Shown here one piece after another: positions 59,978-64,000 of a stretch of 64,000 bases of DNA (its first letter is position 1; every line of letters starts with the position of its first letter). Source of the stretch: Microbacteriaceae bacterium VKM Ac-2855. Its GTDB lineage: Bacteria > Actinomycetota > Actinomycetes > Actinomycetales > Microbacteriaceae. Location: positions 62,001-126,000 of the forward strand of contig JABMLG010000005.1 in NCBI GenBank assembly GCA_013204985.1. Direction: 5' to 3'. The notes under the pieces are model-generated. The model saw only the letters and a program-made list of their open reading frames with translations. It had not been told where the DNA came from and ran no database searches. The position numbers were made by a program, and so were the translations under genes.

Positions 59978-60679
59978 TCACTCCGGCGGGGGCGAATGCT
60001 GCTGCAGGAACGACTCGACGGCGTACAGGTGGCTCGCCATCCGGATGCGCGCGCCGTCCGCATCCCGCCGGGTCAGCGCTTCCAGAACGGCGCGATGCTC
60101 GGCGTGCGTGGTGCGCTCCGCTCCCTCCTCGGAGATCGCGCGCCAGAGGCGGTCGCGCACGGTGCGGCCGGCCAGCGCGTTGATCAGCGATTCGAGCACG
60201 GGGTTCCCGCTCGCGCGAGCGATCACTCGGTGGAAGGCGATGTCGGCGTCCATGAACTTCTCGTGCTCGGTCTCGCCGGCCGCGACCACCTCGTCGATCG
60301 CGGCGAGGACGCGCTCGGCCTCGGCGAGCTGGTCCTGGTCCATGCGGGTCGCGGCGCGGAAGGCGGCCTCCGACTCGAGCACGCGACGCACCGACTGCAG
60401 GTTCGCCCCCGTCTCCGGCGCCTGCAACTCGACCACCAGCCCCATCGGCGCCAGGAGCAGAGCCGGGTCGAGTGACGTCACATAGGTGCCGTTCCCCTGG
60501 CGGGTCTCGAGGACGCCCATGAGGGCCAACGCCCGCACACCCTCGCGGAGCGAACCGCGAGAGACGCCCAGCTCGGCCGCGAGGTCCTTCTCCACCGGCA
60601 GCCGGCCGCCGGCCGCGAGCCGACCGCTCGTGATCATGCCTTTGACTCCGGCTACCACGACGTCCGTTTGGCTCAACAT
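59978..60679 (-). CDS. FadR-subfamily GntR transcriptional regulator
   Basis: 233 residues. N-terminal winged helix (about 1-72: RLPVEKDLAAELGVSRGSLR, EGVRALALMGVLETRQGNGT), then the all-helical FCD effector domain with metal-binding Asp/His residues (KFMDADIAFHRVIARASGNP, THAEHRAVLEAL, RMASHLYAVESF). Convergent with the LacI gene and divergent from the ABC transporter, so it may control either the transporter or the fucose operon. ATG six bases after TACACT on the minus strand, so leaderless. Confidence 0.9.
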   Translation of the reverse strand: MLSQTDVVVAGVKGMITSGRLAAGGRLPVEKDLAAELGVSRGSLREGVRALALMGVLETRQGNGTYVTSLDPALLLAPMGLVVELQAPETGANLQSVRRVLESEAAFRAATRMDQDQLAEAERVLAAIDEVVAAGETEHEKFMDADIAFHRVIARASGNPVLESLINALAGRTVRDRLWRAISEEGAERTTHAEHRAVLEALTRRDADGARIRMASHLYAVESFLQQHSPPPE

Positions 60680-61017
60680 CGCACCAGTGTACGAGCGCTT
60701 CGGTCACGGCGCGCTCTCTCAACGCGTTGTCGCCGTCCGAACATCCAATCTTTGAGACTCGTGATCTGCGCAAATTGCAATGAACACACTCTTGCGCAAT
60801 GAATGATCGGATGAATACCCTGAATGCGAACTCACCACCGGTCGGCGGCATCCGAATCGCCGCCGGGGGTAACCGCCTCGGCGGGAGAAGTTTGATCAAA
60901 CGTTTGCGCAAAGCCGGGCGACTGGGTTAGCGTGACAGCACCGCGGTCTCGTTCGACCGCTGCGCGACGCACAGCGAGGTGCTCCAGGAGTGCCTCTTCC
61001 ATCACCAGGGAGTGTCA
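60680..61017. other. divergent control region gntR / sugar ABC transporter
   Basis: 338 bases. Contains the leaderless gntR promoter (minus-strand TACACT, 60686-60691), an AT-richer stretch with TTGCGCAA (60793-60800) and related words near 60770-60815, operator O2 with its promoter, and a leader of about 80 bases to the binding-protein ATG. No coding region seen. Confidence 0.6.
60891..60933 (+). promoter_or_regulatory. LacI-type operator O2 and promoter of the sugar ABC operon
   Basis: Left half TTTGATCAAAC and right half GTTTGCGCAAA (60891-60912) form a 22-bp pseudo-palindrome centred on CG. -35 TTGCGC (60904-60909) inside the right half, 18-bp spacer, -10 TAGCGT (60928-60933): the same geometry as O1. 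Confidence 0.75.
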
Positions 61018-62367
61018 ATGAAGACAACAGGTTCTCGCTCGCGAAGCGCGACCAGGAATGCCGGGATCCTCGCCACGGCGGCGGCGCTGATCGCCCTCAC
61101 GGGGTGCAGCGGAGGCGGAGGCACCTCGAGTTCCGCAGAGGAACAGACCGACTCCGGCGGAGCGATCACCGTGTGGGTGGACCCGCCTCGCGTGCCGGCC
61201 GCCGACGCGTTCGTGGCGGCCCACCCCGAGATCGACGTCACCGTGAACCAGATCGATGGCACGGTCGGCGGCAAATCGCTCCAGCAGCAGTTCGCCCAGT
61301 TCGACCAGGCGGGCAAGGGCTGGCCCGACGCGATCTTCTTCCCCTCCAACGACGACATCGCCTGGGCCACCGGCTCGCAGAGCAACTATGCGGCCGACCT
61401 CACCGAACTCCTCCCGGACGTGATCTCCGGCTACGACGAGGCGGTCATCGCTCCCTGCAACTTCGACGGTCAGATCCGTTGTCTGCGCAACGACGCCGCG
61501 CCCGACGTGTTCTGGTACAACGCGACCTTCTTCGCCGAGAACGGCTACACCCCGCCCACCACGTGGGAGGAGTACGCGGACCTCGCCGTGACGATCGCCG
61601 CCGCGCATCCCGGCAAAGTCAGTGGCTTCCTCGGCGACGCCTACGCTCCCGACCGCTACCTCTGGGCATCCGGATGCCCGACCAACGACCGCATCTCGGC
61701 CACCGAGGTGCACATCGATCTGACCGACCCGAACTGCGTGCGTGCGAAGGACCTCATCGCCACCATGGCCGACGGCGACGCCATCTCGGATCTCGGTATC
61801 TTCGACGCCGACGCGGCCACCGTCGGTGTCGACATGGTGATGAGCCCCGGTGCACTCTGGTGGGGCGACTACCTCTTCAACCAGACCTGGAAGATCCCCG
61901 CCGGGCAGATGACCGCGACCGCGCCGCTCACCTGGGACGGCGAATCGAAGCCGTCGACGGGCAACGAGGGCGGCGGCCTGTGGGGCGTCTCCAGCCACAT
62001 CACCGGCAAGCAGCTCGACAACGCGCTGACCTTCGCGACCTTCGTGGCGACGGATCCGGCCTGGCAGGTCGAACTGTCGACTGGTCTTCCCGCCTTCGGT
62101 GCGGTGCAGGACGATTGGATCACCAAGCAGAAGGCGGCGAACTACTTCGCCGACAACGACGCCACCTTCGCGGCCTTCAAGGAGGCGACGAGCCAGGTGG
62201 TCGGTGACCACTCCTACATGCTCTACAACACGGGCGGGATCTGGACGGAGTCGATGGTGCCGGCGCTGACCGGCGGCAAGAGCGTCGACGATGCGTGGGC
62301 GGACTTCTCCTCCGAGCTCACGAACCAGGCGAAGACCTTCGGCTACACGATCGTCGACTCGAAGTAA
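61018..62367 (+). CDS. sugar ABC transporter substrate-binding lipoprotein
   Basis: 449 residues. Lipoprotein signal with LTGC (Cys about residue 30), a Gly/Ser linker, then a family 1 sugar-binding protein: ITVWVDPPRVPAADAFVAAH, GWPDAIFFPSNDDIAWA, and aromatic residues (GALWWGDYLFNQTWK) likely stacking on the sugar. The start at 61018 has CAGGGAG 6-7 bases upstream. First gene of an ABC operon under operator O2; the ligand is probably an L-fucose-containing or related sugar, by context only. Confidence 0.92.
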   Translation: MKTTGSRSRSATRNAGILATAAALIALTGCSGGGGTSSSAEEQTDSGGAITVWVDPPRVPAADAFVAAHPEIDVTVNQIDGTVGGKSLQQQFAQFDQAGKGWPDAIFFPSNDDIAWATGSQSNYAADLTELLPDVISGYDEAVIAPCNFDGQIRCLRNDAAPDVFWYNATFFAENGYTPPTTWEEYADLAVTIAAAHPGKVSGFLGDAYAPDRYLWASGCPTNDRISATEVHIDLTDPNCVRAKDLIATMADGDAISDLGIFDADAATVGVDMVMSPGALWWGDYLFNQTWKIPAGQMTATAPLTWDGESKPSTGNEGGGLWGVSSHITGKQLDNALTFATFVATDPAWQVELSTGLPAFGAVQDDWITKQKAANYFADNDATFAAFKEATSQVVGDHSYMLYNTGGIWTESMVPALTGGKSVDDAWADFSSELTNQAKTFGYTIVDSK

Positions 62368-62370
62368 TCC

Positions 62371-62402
62371 TGAGGGGGCGCGGCCTCGGTCGCGCCCCCT
62401 CA
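62371..62402 (+). terminator. stem-loop between binding-protein and permease genes
   Basis: 12-bp stem TGAGGGGGCGCG (62371-62382), 8-base loop, complement to 62402. Within an operon it may act as partial terminator or RNA stabiliser, giving more binding protein than permease. Confidence 0.75.
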
Positions 62403-62436
62403 CCACCCGACCGCTCCACATCTCGAGGACGAGTAC

Positions 62437-63408
62437 ATGAGTGCAGATACGTTGACCCGGCCGGTCCCGGCCGGTGCCGAAGCTCCGCTACCCGGCGGGG
62501 CGCCGCGGCGCCGCGGCACCCTGCACCGTAAGGAGGCCCGGGGCGCGTGGATCCTGCTCGCGCCCTACACGCTGCTGCTGCTCGTCGCGGGCATCGTGCC
62601 CGTTCTCTACGCGCTGTACACAAGCCTGCAGAAGGCGCCGACGCCGGTGAATCCCGACTCCGGTTTCGGTGGCATCGACAGCTACGTGACGGTGTTCAGC
62701 GACTTCCGCTTCTGGGGCACCTTCGGCAACATCTTCGGCGTGCTGCTGGTGTGGCTGCCGATCATGATGATCGGCATCGTCGGTCTCGCGCTGCTCGTGC
62801 ACGCCAGCGCCGGCCGCTTCGGCAACGTGATGCGCTTCGTCTACTACCTGCCGGGCGCGCTCGCCGGCATCGCGAACTTCACCCTGTGGGTGTATCTGCT
62901 CAACCCCGGCCAATCGCCCATCGAGTTCTTCCTCTCGGGGCTCGGGCTGGACACGATCAAAGAGGTCACGGCCCCCGGCAACCTGCCGCTGATCCTCGCC
63001 GGGATGCTGTTCTTCCAGGGCGTCGGCACCTGGATCGTGATCGTCAACGGCGGCCTCAACGGTATCCCCGACGAAGTGTTCGAGGCGGCCAACATCGACG
63101 GCGCCAGCACCTGGCAGATGACGTGGCGGATCAAGCTGCCCCTGATCCGGCCGTGGATCGGCTACGCCGCGCTGATGAACCTCGCCTACGGCTTCCAGCT
63201 GTTCCTCGAGCCCTATCTGCTCGATCAAGTGTCATCCGGGTCCTTGCCGGACCAATGGACACCGACCCAGTTGGGCTACGCGTTCGCGTTCTCCAACTAC
63301 AACTTCCCGGCGGCGGCGGCGATGTCCATCATCTTGCTGGTGATAACGCTCGGGATCGGCCTGCTGATCGTGTTCCGCAGCGGCCTGTTCGGCGAGGAGG
63401 AGAAGTGA
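62437..63408 (+). CDS. sugar ABC transporter permease (MalF-type)
   Basis: 323 residues, six or more helices after a basic N-terminus. The EAA loop is EVFEAANIDGASTWQMTWRI (about 212-231). Pairs with the next gene product to form the channel. 69 bases after the binding-protein gene, separated by a stem-loop. ATG follows GAGGACGAGTAC. Confidence 0.93.
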   Translation: MSADTLTRPVPAGAEAPLPGGAPRRRGTLHRKEARGAWILLAPYTLLLLVAGIVPVLYALYTSLQKAPTPVNPDSGFGGIDSYVTVFSDFRFWGTFGNIFGVLLVWLPIMMIGIVGLALLVHASAGRFGNVMRFVYYLPGALAGIANFTLWVYLLNPGQSPIEFFLSGLGLDTIKEVTAPGNLPLILAGMLFFQGVGTWIVIVNGGLNGIPDEVFEAANIDGASTWQMTWRIKLPLIRPWIGYAALMNLAYGFQLFLEPYLLDQVSSGSLPDQWTPTQLGYAFAFSNYNFPAAAAMSIILLVITLGIGLLIVFRSGLFGEEEK

Positions 63409-64000
63409 TGTCGGTCGCGACCAAGGCCCCGCGCATCCGCAAGGCGACCCCGGAGTCGCACGTTCCGCACGCCGTCGGCAGTCGCGCCTGGACCACCGGG
63501 CGGGTCTCGCGCATCCTGGTGATGCTGGTGATGGCGGGGGTGTTCATCTTCCCGATCGTCGGCTTCGTCGCCATGGCGTTCCGCGACCAGGACGCGGTGG
63601 CGGCCGGTACCGACGGATTCATGGGCTTCGGCGGGCTCTCGTTCGAGAACGTCGCGTACAGCTGGAGCCAGGTGATCGGCTTCGGCGCGGGCGGCGGCGG
63701 CATCTTCCTCACCTGGATGGGCAACTCGCTGATCGTCGGAGTCGGGGGCGCTCTGATCGCCGTCATCGCGGCCATCCCGGCCGGCTACGCGATGGCTCGG
63801 CTGCGTTTCCGCTACCGGCGCACGCTGCTGTTCATCACCCTGCTGACGATGGTGATGCCGAACACCGTGCTGGTGATCCCGCTCTTCCTCGAGGTGAACG
63901 CGATCGACGCCGTCGGCCAGTTGTGGCCCGTCGCCGTGATCATGGGCTTCTTCCCCTTCGGCGTCTACCTCAGCTACATCCACTTCATGACCACCATGCC
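63408..64000 (+). CDS. sugar ABC transporter permease (MalG-type), N-terminal part
   Basis: Cut by the window end after about 197 codons. Basic N-terminus, first helix (ILVMLVMAGVFIFPIVGFVA), then a periplasmic part and the start of the membrane core (AAIPAGYAMARLRFRYRRTL). The ATG shares one base with the first permease stop (TGATG). The EAA loop lies beyond the window. Confidence 0.9.
   Translation, partial: MSVATKAPRIRKATPESHVPHAVGSRAWTTGRVSRILVMLVMAGVFIFPIVGFVAMAFRDQDAVAAGTDGFMGFGGLSFENVAYSWSQVIGFGAGGGGIFLTWMGNSLIVGVGGALIAVIAAIPAGYAMARLRFRYRRTLLFITLLTMVMPNTVLVIPLFLEVNAIDAVGQLWPVAVIMGFFPFGVYLSYIHFMTTM

Noticed and set aside
1-64000. tRNA, rRNA, insertion sequence, prophage or replication origin
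   Set aside because: None recognised on either strand; the palindromes lack transposase genes and target-site signs.

Overview
The window is high-GC actinobacterial chromosomal DNA, most likely Microbacteriaceae (Microbacterium-like). The grounds are a strong preference for G/C-ending codons with very frequent GCGGATGC strings, many GTG starts, actinobacterial orphan families (DUF3073, DUF6504, a DUF7882-like protein, a SCO7613-type membrane protein), zinc-free forms of ribosomal proteins L28, L33 and S14, and many genes with a TANNNT hexamer 6-7 bases before the start codon (leaderless promoters). I see no tRNA, rRNA, transposase, integrase or prophage genes.

Layout. 1-2.7 kb: end of a methylcitrate-cycle operon (prpD-prpB), then rpmB-rpmG-rpsN with a strong terminator. 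2.9-7.7 kb: a 2-hydroxyacid dehydrogenase, deoC, an esterase, a small unknown and a 2-oxoglutarate/Fe(II) dioxygenase. 8.1-12.8 kb: a copper P-type ATPase behind a CsoR-like operator and a short coupled leader ORF, divergent from an SOS-boxed pair, DUF6504 plus a shrunken DnaE2-like protein. 12.9-20.5 kb: LigD, then a siderophore uptake operon (two permeases, ATPase, binding protein, coupled hydrolase) with two DtxR/IdeR-type boxes. 20.5-27.2 kb: a glycosyltransferase-GtrA fusion, a phosphodiester glycosidase, membrane proteins and small unknowns, and a nitroreductase. 27.6-33.8 kb: a type III polyketide synthase-methyltransferase-membrane protein operon, purD, NfeD plus flotillin, and a sterol-carrier-like protein. 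33.9-43.9 kb: a cell-wall 5'-nucleotidase, a 36-residue membrane peptide, a LysR regulator, a 1261-residue membrane protein and unknowns. 44.0-48.0 kb: purF and purM, divergent, then DUF3073. 48.1-52.2 kb: a flavoprotein monooxygenase, two SRPBCC proteins, and an amine-oxidase-like lipoprotein whose FAD-binding C-terminal motif sits at the N-terminus (circular permutation).

52.3-64 kb is a sugar catabolic island. A minus-strand operon encodes an aldose dehydrogenase, L-fuconate dehydratase, fuconolactonase and mutarotase (L-fucose oxidation). Facing it are a class III CoA-transferase, a solute-binding-like protein without a signal peptide, a MaoC-like protein and a LacI regulator, then a GntR regulator and a sugar ABC transporter. 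The CoA-transferase and ABC promoters carry near-identical LacI-type operators with the same geometry (-35 TTGCGC inside the operator, 18-bp spacer), so I infer one regulon.

Between genes there is an unusually rich set of unrelated long palindromes and tandem arrays. I name them families A (six copies), B (three), C (two clusters), D, E (two) and F. Most lie at 3' ends of genes; one E copy lies between divergent purF and purM, and one A copy is translated as the C-terminus of a glycosyltransferase.
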